Below, piece by piece: positions 57,401 through 64,000 of a stretch of DNA of 64,000 nt. The notes under the pieces are model-generated. The model worked only from the letters and a program-made list of their open reading frames with translations. It was not told where the DNA came from and did not search any database. This DNA is from Sphingobacteruim zhuxiongii. GTDB taxonomy: Bacteria > Bacteroidota > Bacteroidia > Sphingobacteriales > Sphingobacteriaceae. Positions within the stretch are counted from its first letter, which is position 1. Every line of letters starts with the position of its first letter. Made by a program: the position numbers and the translations under genes. Where the stretch lies: contig NZ_CP045652.1 in assembly GCF_009557615.1 (NCBI RefSeq), positions 3,162,001 to 3,226,000 of the forward strand. Reading direction: 5' to 3'.

Positions 57401-57444
57401 CACAAGTTAAAGTGTACACCTTCGGATTAGATATTAAATTTTAA
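54403..57444 (+). CDS. SusC/RagA family TonB-dependent outer-membrane transporter
   Basis: The 1013-residue protein has a signal peptide (to ALAQQ), an N-terminal CarboxypepD_reg-like domain (GKVTNADGTPVQGVSISIKG, about 28-105), the SusC TonB-box region DEVVVVGYGTQKKTN, a plug domain (PLVIIDGVAGDLNSID; VLKDAASAAIYGSRAANGVILVTTK) and a 22-strand barrel ending FGLDIKF. With the SusD protein encoded next (6 bases later), it imports oligosaccharides or other large ligands across the outer membrane. It has a long leader with two operator-like elements. Confidence 0.96.
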   Translation: MKKQLQLILMLLIMPLGMALAQQSLQIMGKVTNADGTPVQGVSISIKGHLNTITATDEAGSYSLKAENNDILVFKGIGFKTTERTVTGQSTINITLENDLTNLDEVVVVGYGTQKKTNLTGSVSTISAAQLENRPAVSASTALQGLAPGVTVTSQTGAPGGDQASIRIRGVNSFSSASEPLVIIDGVAGDLNSIDANLIESMSVLKDAASAAIYGSRAANGVILVTTKRAKDALNITYKGYTGWQDATFIPEVTDGRTFMRVFNEASVNDGGKEVYTQQNFDEFDQLYSENPDNYDWQKAILNGSGFTQNHFASLSAGSGIIRVNPSVSYVKQDGLIKNTNFQRYTFRNNMDINPNDKLNIKVDLSVMNGDRLQIANEGTIWNYLGRMPTNIPIRYGDKWSEGWVKNNPVAFIEEGGNRRLNNIELIGNLSLNYKPVDWLSVTGLIAPRYRTRNTHNFSKALMTYYSDGSEAGSAAESTELTENAYRYFYGNYQFHATASKTFNDHSLSLMVGTSRETYDEKYLMGYRRDYTYDTYEVLSAGADTETKRNDGTQDQWLLVSAFSRFNYAFKDRYLFEANLRYDGTSRFVGQNRWATFPSFSAGWRVDQEPFMANLRSKINQLKVRASWGILGNQNIGSTYQPFSENLALGGISMGGAVSQLVTLNTMANPDLRWEETTASGVGLDATIFDKFSFTFDWYKKHTNGILMTLNISPLYGLNPPYQNAAKVENIGWEVGGRYDNKWNDFKFGLGFNFSDVRNKILDMRGRPSGTLLRQQEGYAINSIFGYVSDGYYQTQEEIANGPTQFGTLQPGDILFKDIAGAFDTDGNAIPDGKITDADKQIIGNTIPRYTYGINLDLGYKGFKFSAFLQGVAKVDGYLDSHYVIPGANSSAIKPWQLDYWTTENRDAALPRLSITSTNNTQNSDFWMKSASYLRLKNVHLGYEFPKEWFQNTKLGGIYIYANGQNLFTKSNFYEGYDPEINYNASAAQNVSLGGGNFYPQVKVYTFGLDIKF

Positions 57445-57450
57445 GACATC

Positions 57451-59211
57451 ATGATTAAGCATACAAAAAAAATATTAGGAATTAGCATGTTATGCGCAGC
57501 ATTGATGACATCATGCGAAATGGATCGTTTAAACTTAAACGGCCCTTCCACAGAAAATTTCCCATTAGACGCAAAAGAAGCAGAATTAGGCTTATTAGGA
57601 GCATACAAAGCGTTGACGCTACTAGATGCGTCTAGCACACCGATGTGGCATGTCATGGACAATATTACCGATATCGGCTATGCTCGTCCAGGCAACAACT
57701 ACACTTCGCCAATTACGAGTTCGATTACCACCGATAATGCGCTTGCAACGAAACCATGGTCAGCCCATTATCAAACTATTGGCCGCGTTCATTTAGTACT
57801 CGACAATATGGATGCATTAAAAGCTACCATGGGCGAAACGGCTTACAACACAACAAATGCAGAACTACGCTTTATACGTGCCTACTGCTACTCGCAGCTT
57901 GTCGAACTATATGGTGATGTCGCTTTACTAAAGCGCGCATTGAAACTATCCGACGAACTACCGGGCAGAACGAATAAAAATGAAGTGGTAGATTTCATTC
58001 TTTCCGAATTGACGGAAATTGCTGACCACCTCCCCGTATCGCAAAAAGCTTCAGGAAATGTTAGAGCGTCGCGTGTCACAGCATATATGTTGAAAGCGCG
58101 CGTTGCGTTGAACTTTGGGAAATATGAAATCGCAGCGGAAGCTGCAAAGAAAGCAATTGAACTTTCAAATGGCTTGCACAGCTTAACAGCCTTTGATGCA
58201 TCCATTGCTTACGTGAACAAAGGACATGCAGATGGTGAGCCGCAATCAGCGAATATCTTCGGACATGCAGGATATGCAAATAGTAAAGAATGGATTTGGG
58301 TTGCTGAATACAATAAAGCAATCAGTGGAAATACACACAACCAAACTTACTATATGGCCTCGCGTTTAGGGAAAGGCGTTTGTTACTGGGGACCGACTCA
58401 AAACTTTATTGATTCTTTCCAAGATACCGAAGGTAAGTACATCACCGAATCGACCATCTACGATGAAAATAATCCGTTTGCAAATCGTGACCCGCGTTTA
58501 GATATGTACACTGCTCGCCCTGGATCACGCTACTTTGGATTTCAATTTGATCCAAATGCAAAATTTGCAAAAGTCAACAATTATTGGCCCATCATTAACG
58601 GAACGGGCACAAAGCCAGGTTCACAAAATAACACAGATGCTACGAATGCATATCGTTCGTTCTCGGGTTATTTATGGCGGAAACATACCGATTTATCGGA
58701 ATATGCAACAACGTCCGTATCTGGCGAATCAGATTTAAACGTCGGGATCTTCCGCTATGCAGAGCTGCTTTTAATTTATGCAGAAGCTAAGATTGAAAGT
58801 GGAAGCATAGACCAATCGGTATACGATGCGATTAACGAAATCCGCTCACGCGCAAAAATGCCAAATCTTCCACAGGGACTAACTCAAGTGCAAATGCGTC
58901 AAGCTTTACGCTATGAACGTAAAGTAGAACTTGCAAATGATGGCCTTCGCTGGTTCGACTTACGTCGTTGGGGAATTGCGAAGGATGTGATGAACGGACA
59001 CATTTACTTGAACAGAGATGCAAATGCATGGACGAAAAGTGCCATTCAAAAAATCGATGAAAATGCTAATCCAGTTTACAACCATAGCATTGCCACTAAA
59101 TCTTTTGGAACGCAACAAGTCAAATATCAAGTAAATAAAGACGAGTACTGGCCAATTGACATCAAAGAAATGGACGCCAATCCAGCAATGACTCAAAACC
59201 CAGGATATTAA
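57451..59211 (+). CDS. SusD/RagB family surface lipoprotein
   Basis: The 586-residue protein has a lipoprotein signal (LMTSCEMD, Cys22) and the SusD helical TPR-type fold: RFIRAYCYSQLVELYGDVAL, then RASRVTAYMLKARVALNFGKYE, and the C-terminal NEIRSRAKMPN and LRYERKVELANDGLRWFDLRR. It is the substrate-binding lid of the SusC transporter. It is followed by a hairpin and then a metallophosphoesterase gene, so the imported ligand may contain a phosphate group. Confidence 0.95.
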   Translation: MIKHTKKILGISMLCAALMTSCEMDRLNLNGPSTENFPLDAKEAELGLLGAYKALTLLDASSTPMWHVMDNITDIGYARPGNNYTSPITSSITTDNALATKPWSAHYQTIGRVHLVLDNMDALKATMGETAYNTTNAELRFIRAYCYSQLVELYGDVALLKRALKLSDELPGRTNKNEVVDFILSELTEIADHLPVSQKASGNVRASRVTAYMLKARVALNFGKYEIAAEAAKKAIELSNGLHSLTAFDASIAYVNKGHADGEPQSANIFGHAGYANSKEWIWVAEYNKAISGNTHNQTYYMASRLGKGVCYWGPTQNFIDSFQDTEGKYITESTIYDENNPFANRDPRLDMYTARPGSRYFGFQFDPNAKFAKVNNYWPIINGTGTKPGSQNNTDATNAYRSFSGYLWRKHTDLSEYATTSVSGESDLNVGIFRYAELLLIYAEAKIESGSIDQSVYDAINEIRSRAKMPNLPQGLTQVQMRQALRYERKVELANDGLRWFDLRRWGIAKDVMNGHIYLNRDANAWTKSAIQKIDENANPVYNHSIATKSFGTQQVKYQVNKDEYWPIDIKEMDANPAMTQNPGY

Positions 59212-59248
59212 CAATGGATTTAATTCAATCACAATAGTATGTAAATAT

Positions 59249-59286
59249 CAACAAGCGTGGCCCCCTCCAGGTCACGTTTGTTGTTT
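59249..59286 (+). terminator. Hairpin between susD and the metallophosphoesterase gene
   Basis: CAACAAGCGTGGCC pairs with GGTCACGTTTGTTG across a 7-base loop, with two mismatches or wobbles, and TTTT follows. It may be a partial terminator or a processing site that reduces expression of the last gene compared with susCD. Confidence 0.6.
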
Positions 59287-59301
59287 TCAAGCAACAGCAT
59301 C

Positions 59302-60396
59302 ATGAAAAACTACAAAAAACTAATCCTTCTCGGCATTGCGGCCCTAATGATTCAACCCAATTTGAGTGTCGCACAGCAGAAGGCTAAATTCCAGCAACCT
59401 GAATTAGAAAATCAACAATCTTGGTCGATGATCTTACTTCCCGATATCCAGAACTATGTGAAGTTTAAAAGAAATCAACCTATTCTAGACGTTATGATGA
59501 ACTGGATTGTCGAGAATGAAGAAAAACTAAACATCAAGATGGTGATGTGTACCGGCGATTTAGTGGAGCATGATGACATTGTTAATCCGGATCGAAATAA
59601 AATGGATCAAACCGGAAAACAGCAATGGGAAGCGACTGCTACAGCCTTTGAAAAATTAGATGGAAAAATCCCGTACATAACCGCAACGGGAAACCACGAT
59701 TATAACATATTCAGCTACACGCACAAACCTAAGACAACTCATTTTCCAAACTACTTCCCCGCCGATAAAAACAGTAAAAATCAACGCTTACTCCGCGATG
59801 TTGCTCCCAATATTTATGGAAATCCAAGCTTAGAAAATGCGACTTACGAATGGAAATCACCTCACGGGAAAGACTTCTTGTTTGTCTCGCTAGAATTTGC
59901 CCCTAGAGACACGATCTTAGGTTGGGCCAACCAAGTGGTCAATCAAGAAAAATATGCAAACCACAGCGTTCTATTGCTTACTCACGCTTATTTGAATTTT
60001 AAGAACGAGCATATAGAAACCGCTAAGTACGACCTCCAAGATGCAAATTACGGAACCGCGGTATTCAACCGTCTGGTAAAGCCATCTAAAAATATTCAAA
60101 TGGTGTTTTCTGGACATATCGGAGCAGCGAACGATGTTAAAAAACATTTAGGATTTCGAATCGATAAGAATGCTGCAGGAAAAAAGGTTAGCCAAATGAC
60201 TTTCAACGCGCAAGCACTAGGTGGAGGAACCTATGGAAGTGGTGGCGATGGCTGGCTCAGAATTCTAGAGTTTTTACCAGATGGAAAAACAGTTAGGGTA
60301 CGAACCTTCTCCCCTTTCTTCGCCCTCTCATCCAATACACAGGATATGGCATGGCGAACTGAAGATTACGATCAGTTCAGTATCGAATTAAACTAA
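59302..60396 (+). CDS. Exported metallophosphoesterase
   Basis: This 364-residue protein has a signal peptide (to LSVAQQ) and the calcineurin-like metal-binding motifs: PDIQNY (first Asp), MCTGDLVEHDD, ATGNHDYN, LLTHAYLNF and FSGHIGAAND. It could cleave phosphomonoesters or phosphodiesters in the periplasm. I start at ATG 59302 since the upstream GTG frame runs through the hairpin. It is the third gene of the susCD unit. Together with the exported GDPD and EEP enzymes it makes three phosphoester-hydrolase folds in one locus. Confidence 0.9.
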   Translation: MKNYKKLILLGIAALMIQPNLSVAQQKAKFQQPELENQQSWSMILLPDIQNYVKFKRNQPILDVMMNWIVENEEKLNIKMVMCTGDLVEHDDIVNPDRNKMDQTGKQQWEATATAFEKLDGKIPYITATGNHDYNIFSYTHKPKTTHFPNYFPADKNSKNQRLLRDVAPNIYGNPSLENATYEWKSPHGKDFLFVSLEFAPRDTILGWANQVVNQEKYANHSVLLLTHAYLNFKNEHIETAKYDLQDANYGTAVFNRLVKPSKNIQMVFSGHIGAANDVKKHLGFRIDKNAAGKKVSQMTFNAQALGGGTYGSGGDGWLRILEFLPDGKTVRVRTFSPFFALSSNTQDMAWRTEDYDQFSIELN

Positions 60397-60401
60397 TAAA
60401 A

Positions 60402-60425
60402 AAAACCACTCAAATGAGTGGTTTT
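60402..60425. terminator. Terminator between the metallophosphoesterase and rplT
   Basis: AAAACCACTC-AAAT-GAGTGGTTTT is a bidirectional terminator between convergent genes. Confidence 0.9.
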
Positions 60426-60460
60426 CTTTATATCTAACAAATTGATAGCGGTTTAAAACT

Positions 60461-60805
60461 CTATTTTACTGCGTCTACAACTGCTTTGAAAGCATCCGGG
60501 TTATTTAAAGCTAAGTCAGCTAATACCTTACGGTTTAAGCCAATGTTTTTAGCGTTTAATTTACCGATCAATTGAGAATATGAAATTCCGTGTTGACGAG
60601 CTCCAGCGTTGATACGTTGGATCCATAAAGCTCTGAACTCGCGTTTTTTGGTTTTACGGTCGCGGTAAGCGTATTGTAAACCTTTTTCAACTGTGTTTTT
60701 AGCAATAGTATAAACTTTGCTGCGTGATCCATAATAGCCTTTCGCTAATTTAAGGATTCTTTTTCTTCTTCTTCTAGAAGCTACTGCGTTAACCGAACGT
60801 GGCAT
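60461..60805 (-). CDS. rplT: 50S ribosomal protein L20
   Basis: The 114-residue protein is very basic and has all features of L20: [32 protein letters not shown] at the start and a helical globular end ([27 protein letters not shown] type pattern). L20 is needed early in 50S assembly and, in several bacteria, represses its own operon. It is the last gene of thrS-infC-rpmI-rplT here. Confidence 0.98.
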   Translation of the reverse strand: MPRSVNAVASRRRRKRILKLAKGYYGSRSKVYTIAKNTVEKGLQYAYRDRKTKKREFRALWIQRINAGARQHGISYSQLIGKLNAKNIGLNRKVLADLALNNPDAFKAVVDAVK

Positions 60806-60909
60806 AATTTGTAAATTTTAGTTTGGTATAAGGTGTTACGTTTTTCAGCAATCTTACAACCTGATACCCGGTTAAAAAATATTGTTATTAAAAAAAAATG
60901 GTATAAAAC

Positions 60910-61110
60910 TTATTTACCGATAGCAAGCATACGTTTTACGTTGCCCATATCAGCATCAGAAACATAACTAGTTGTTGTCAAGTTACGTTTTTGTTTCGTA
61001 GTTTTCTTTGTCAAGATGTGGCTTTTGTAAGCGTTTTTTCTTGCAATTTTACCTGTTCCAGTCAATTTAAAGCGTTTTTTCGCGCTGGAATTGGTTTTTA
61101 CTTTTGGCAT
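60910..61110 (-). CDS. rpmI: 50S ribosomal protein L35
   Basis: The 66-residue basic protein matches L35: [24 protein letters not shown] and the end segment [14 protein letters not shown]. It lies between infC and rplT, as in most bacteria, with a 104-base gap to rplT that is AT-rich and without an obvious hairpin. Confidence 0.98.
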   Translation of the reverse strand: MPKVKTNSSAKKRFKLTGTGKIARKNAYKSHILTKKTTKQKRNLTTTSYVSDADMGNVKRMLAIGK

Positions 61111-61144
61111 AATACTATAAATTTTATATCAATCTGTTAGATTC

Positions 61145-61708
61145 TTATTTCTTTGGAGAAGCTTTTGGCGCAATGGTTAAGAACATACGCTTACCTTCCA
61201 ATTTCGGTAATAATTCAACCTTGCCATATTCCTCTAGAGCTTGAGCGAAACGTAATAATAATATTTCACCTTGTTCTTTGAAGACAATCGCACGCCCTTT
61301 GAAGTGAACATAGGCGCGAACCTTTTCTCCACTTTCTAAGAAACGCATGGCATGTTTCAATTTAAATTCAAAGTCATGCTCACTAGTATTCGGTCCAAAG
61401 CGAATTTCTTTGATTACCGTTTGCTTAGCATTAGCTTTGATTTCCTTTTGCTTCTTCTTTTGCTCGTAAACAAATTTACTGTAATCTATAATTTTACAAA
61501 CAGGAGGCGTCGCATTAGGAGAAATCTCTACTAAGTCCAACTCCAACTCATCAGCAAGTTGTAAAGCTTGTCTTGTAGGATAAACTCCGGTTTCTACGTT
61601 ATCCCCAACTAAACGTACTTCTGGAACGCGAATGTGCTCATTGATACGGTGTTCAGGCTCCTTTTTTCTTATTGGACCTCTGTTACCGAAATTGTTACTT
61701 TTTGCCAA
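61145..61708 (-). CDS. infC: Translation initiation factor IF-3
   Basis: IF-3 keeps the 30S subunit free and checks the initiator codon. The 187-residue protein has the N-terminal domain ([42 protein letters not shown]), a lysine-rich linker and the C-terminal domain ([21 protein letters not shown]). The best start is TTG at 61708; the E. coli gene uses AUU, and a poor start codon is the basis of IF-3 self-control there. It lies 12 bases after thrS. Confidence 0.97.
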   Translation of the reverse strand: MAKSNNFGNRGPIRKKEPEHRINEHIRVPEVRLVGDNVETGVYPTRQALQLADELELDLVEISPNATPPVCKIIDYSKFVYEQKKKQKEIKANAKQTVIKEIRFGPNTSEHDFEFKLKHAMRFLESGEKVRAYVHFKGRAIVFKEQGEILLLRFAQALEEYGKVELLPKLEGKRMFLTIAPKASPKK

Positions 61709-61720
61709 ATGTTTTTTAAA

Positions 61721-63646
61721 TTAAACAGTTACTTCTTTTATTAATAATTCTTTAAATGCTTCTGGTGTCATCGACCCTAAGTCAACACCACCATGTTTAC
61801 GAATTGAGATTGACCCACTTTCCATTTCCTTCTCTCCCACAATCACCATGTAAGGCATTTTCTTCACTTCCGCATCGCGGATCTTGCGTCCAACCTTCTC
61901 ATCACGCAAGTCAATCAGACCGCGAATATCGGAATTATTTAGTGATTCCAAAAGTTTTTGCGCATATTCTTCATATTTTTCTGACACTGGCAAGACGATA
62001 AATTGCTCAGGAGCAAGCCATAATGGAAACTGACCTCCGCAATGCTCGATTAACACAGCAACAAAACGCTCAATAGAACCGAAAGGCGCACGGTGAATCA
62101 TCACTGGACGATGCTTTTGATTATCAGAACCGGTATATTCTAGCTCGAAACGCTCAGGAAGGTTATAATCCACTTGAATGGTTCCCAACTGCCATTTTCT
62201 GCCTAAAGCATCCTTCACCATGAAGTCTAATTTTGGACCATAAAATGCTGCTTCACCATATTCAATTACGGTCGGTAAACCTTTCTCTTCTGCCGACTCA
62301 ATAATCGCCGACTCCGCTAAAGCCCAATTCTCATCAGAACCGATATATTTAGTTTTATTTTCAGGGTCACGTAACGAAACCTGCGCTGTAAAATCATGAA
62401 ATCCTAAAGCATTGAAAACGTATAAAACCAAATCAATTACTTTTTTAAACTCATCCTTTACTTGATCAGGACGACAGAACAAATGCGCATCATCTTGAGT
62501 AAACCCACGAACGCGAGTTAACCCATGTAATTCGCCAGACTGCTCATAGCGATAAACCGTACCAAACTCTGCAAAACGCACTGGCAAGTCCTTGTAAGAA
62601 CGAGGTTTTACTTTATAAATCTCACAGTGATGTGGACAGTTCATTGGTTTCAACAAGAATTCCTCGCCTTCAACCGGAGTTTTTATTGGCTGGAACGAAT
62701 CCGCGCCGTACTTCTCATAATGACCCGAAGTGATGTACAACTGTTTATGTCCGATATGCGGAGTAACAACAGGTTCATAACCCGCTGCAATCTGTGCACG
62801 CTGTAAAAAGTCTTGTAATTTCTGACGAAGCGCTGTCCCTTTAGGTAGCCATAACGGCAAACCCATCCCCACCTTCTCAGAGAAAGCAAATAACTCTAAC
62901 TCTCTACCTAATTTACGGTGATCACGTTTCTTCGCTTCTTCGATAAAACGTAAATATTCTGTTAACTCAGATGCTTTCGGGAATGTTACTCCGTAAATAC
63001 GGGTTAACTGCTTACGCGTTTCATCACCTCTCCAATAAGCACCAGCAACATTAGTCAACTTGATGGCTTTAATAACGCCTGTATTTGGAATGTGCGGACC
63101 ACGACATAAATCCGTGAAATTTCCTTGTGAATAGAAAGTAATCTTTCCATCTTCCAAATCCTTAATCAAGTCTAGTTTGTATTCATCGCCTTTCTCAGTA
63201 AAGTAGGCCAAAGCATCAGCCTTAGAAACTGCTTTACGTTCGAAAACCTCTTTTTGCTTAGCCAACTCAAGCATCTTATCCTCAATCTGCTTGAAATCAT
63301 CCGATGAAAACTCACGATCTCCAAAATCTACATCATAGTAGAATCCTGTTTCAATCGACGGACCGATACCAAACTTAACCCCTGGATAAAGTGATTCAAG
63401 AGCTTCTGCTAGCAAGTGCGCAGATGAATGCCAAAAAGTAGATTTCCCTTTGTCATCATTCCACGTCAATAACTTCACTTGTGCATCCGACTCGATAGCG
63501 CGCGACGCATCCCAAACCTCACCATTTACTTCTGCAGCTAAGACATTTCTTGCCAAGCCTTCAGAAATTGATAACGCAACCTGCATAGCAGTTGTGCCTT
63601 TTTCATACTGACGAACTGAACCGTCAGGAAGTGTAATGTTAATCAT
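61721..63646 (-). CDS. thrS: Threonine--tRNA ligase
   Basis: The 641-residue class II synthetase has an N-terminal TGS domain ([20 protein letters not shown]), the second editing domain ([18 protein letters not shown] with the His-x3-His motif), the catalytic core with the zinc site ([10 protein letters not shown]), [16 protein letters not shown] and the C-terminal anticodon-binding domain ([17 protein letters not shown]). I start at ATG 63646; a TTG two codons upstream is less likely. It leads the thrS-infC-rpmI-rplT operon. Confidence 0.97.
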   Translation of the reverse strand: MINITLPDGSVRQYEKGTTAMQVALSISEGLARNVLAAEVNGEVWDASRAIESDAQVKLLTWNDDKGKSTFWHSSAHLLAEALESLYPGVKFGIGPSIETGFYYDVDFGDREFSSDDFKQIEDKMLELAKQKEVFERKAVSKADALAYFTEKGDEYKLDLIKDLEDGKITFYSQGNFTDLCRGPHIPNTGVIKAIKLTNVAGAYWRGDETRKQLTRIYGVTFPKASELTEYLRFIEEAKKRDHRKLGRELELFAFSEKVGMGLPLWLPKGTALRQKLQDFLQRAQIAAGYEPVVTPHIGHKQLYITSGHYEKYGADSFQPIKTPVEGEEFLLKPMNCPHHCEIYKVKPRSYKDLPVRFAEFGTVYRYEQSGELHGLTRVRGFTQDDAHLFCRPDQVKDEFKKVIDLVLYVFNALGFHDFTAQVSLRDPENKTKYIGSDENWALAESAIIESAEEKGLPTVIEYGEAAFYGPKLDFMVKDALGRKWQLGTIQVDYNLPERFELEYTGSDNQKHRPVMIHRAPFGSIERFVAVLIEHCGGQFPLWLAPEQFIVLPVSEKYEEYAQKLLESLNNSDIRGLIDLRDEKVGRKIRDAEVKKMPYMVIVGEKEMESGSISIRKHGGVDLGSMTPEAFKELLIKEVTV

Positions 63647-64000
63647 GTACAACTATGATTTTTTATTTGTGTAAAAATTTGTAAGCTCGCCAATGTTCAC
63701 AATTACATTGAATTTTATAAACTTACCTGAATTAATCGAGGTACAAAAATACGGAATATTTCGGGTTAAAAAAAGAAAACTGAACGGGTATTTAACACCT
63801 TTCGAAAAGCTTTAAGAATTATTTTAGCACACTTATTTTCAGACTCCTTTAAATTGGGATCAGCATTATCAAAATACGATCAACGAACCAAATCTTAATC
63901 CCCAAAAAGAAGCTAAAAGGAAGGATGCCATAGCTTAAAAAATCTTTGCAAGATCCCTTAGAACCATCTCGAATGACCAAGCAATCCTCCGTCGTGAATT
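63647..64000. other. thrS upstream region and window edge, no gene seen
   Basis: The minus-strand box TATTTTTG (63752 to 63745) is a good -7 candidate for thrS, giving a leader of about 90 bases. I see no hairpin of note in this leader and no ORF, tRNA or repeat in the remaining 250 bases to the window edge. Confidence 0.45.

Noticed and set aside
63647..64000. T-box or other riboswitch upstream of thrS
   Set aside because: No T-box core or stable leader stem is visible, and T-boxes are not known from this phylum.

Overview
The window looks like a chromosomal segment of a Bacteroidota bacterium, most probably of the Sphingobacteriaceae (Sphingobacterium/Pedobacter type). This is read from content and not from a database search. 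The evidence is a SusC/SusD pair, a LytS/LytTR two-component pair, a DUF3276 (PUR-like) protein, the Bacteroidota form of PurM, an AT-rich composition, -7 boxes of the TAnnTTTG type and few Shine-Dalgarno sequences. I see no tRNA, rRNA, CRISPR array or prophage. The one mobile element is an IS110-family insertion sequence with a frameshifted transposase.

Layout. 1-1512: end of a lipoprotein, SCO1-like and cytochrome c operon. 1513-2005: a long intergenic region with a candidate small RNA on the minus strand. 2006-8292: a TetR-controlled RND efflux operon (regulator, TolC-like channel, adaptor, pump). 8469-15919: a small outer-membrane protein, holA, an HsdR-N-domain protein, clpP-clpX, AMP nucleosidase, a cystathionine beta-synthase-type enzyme and an FkbM methyltransferase. 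15955-17535: the IS110 element. 17539-27012: minus-strand housekeeping genes (ftsB/divIC, eno, carA, rseP, dxr, a membrane protein, a DPP4-like peptidase, a PUR-domain protein). 27281-31403: a LiaF-like protein with a LytS/LytTR pair, then a beta-lactamase-fold hydrolase. 31482-39814: a thioredoxin-like protein, purN, a CE1-type esterase, purH, a lipoprotein, a Mug-type glycosylase and purM-zinc protease-rimK. 39926-42583: a DUF3857/transglutaminase membrane protein.

42702-60396 is the accessory part: a catabolic locus around a DeoR-type regulator. The minus strand carries two transporters (one resembling the ribitol/arabinitol polyol permeases), an FAD oxidoreductase, a secreted endonuclease/exonuclease/phosphatase-fold enzyme, a 2-hydroxyacid dehydrogenase, two different FGGY kinases, a histidine phosphatase and a secreted glycerophosphodiesterase. 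The plus strand carries deoR, susC, susD and a secreted metallophosphoesterase. Three exported hydrolases from phosphoester-cleaving folds, a polyol-type permease and two sugar kinases suggest, as inference, uptake and use of a polyol or sugar that arrives as a phosphodiester. The substrate is not identified.

60461-63646 is the conserved thrS-infC-rpmI-rplT translation operon on the minus strand. The most interesting non-coding signals are the candidate small RNA near 1.7-1.85 kb, a possible attenuator with a short leader ORF before carA, a 10-bp hairpin in the eno leader, a repeated operator-like element before susC, and a short dispersed repeat shared by 20.85 and 32.8 kb.
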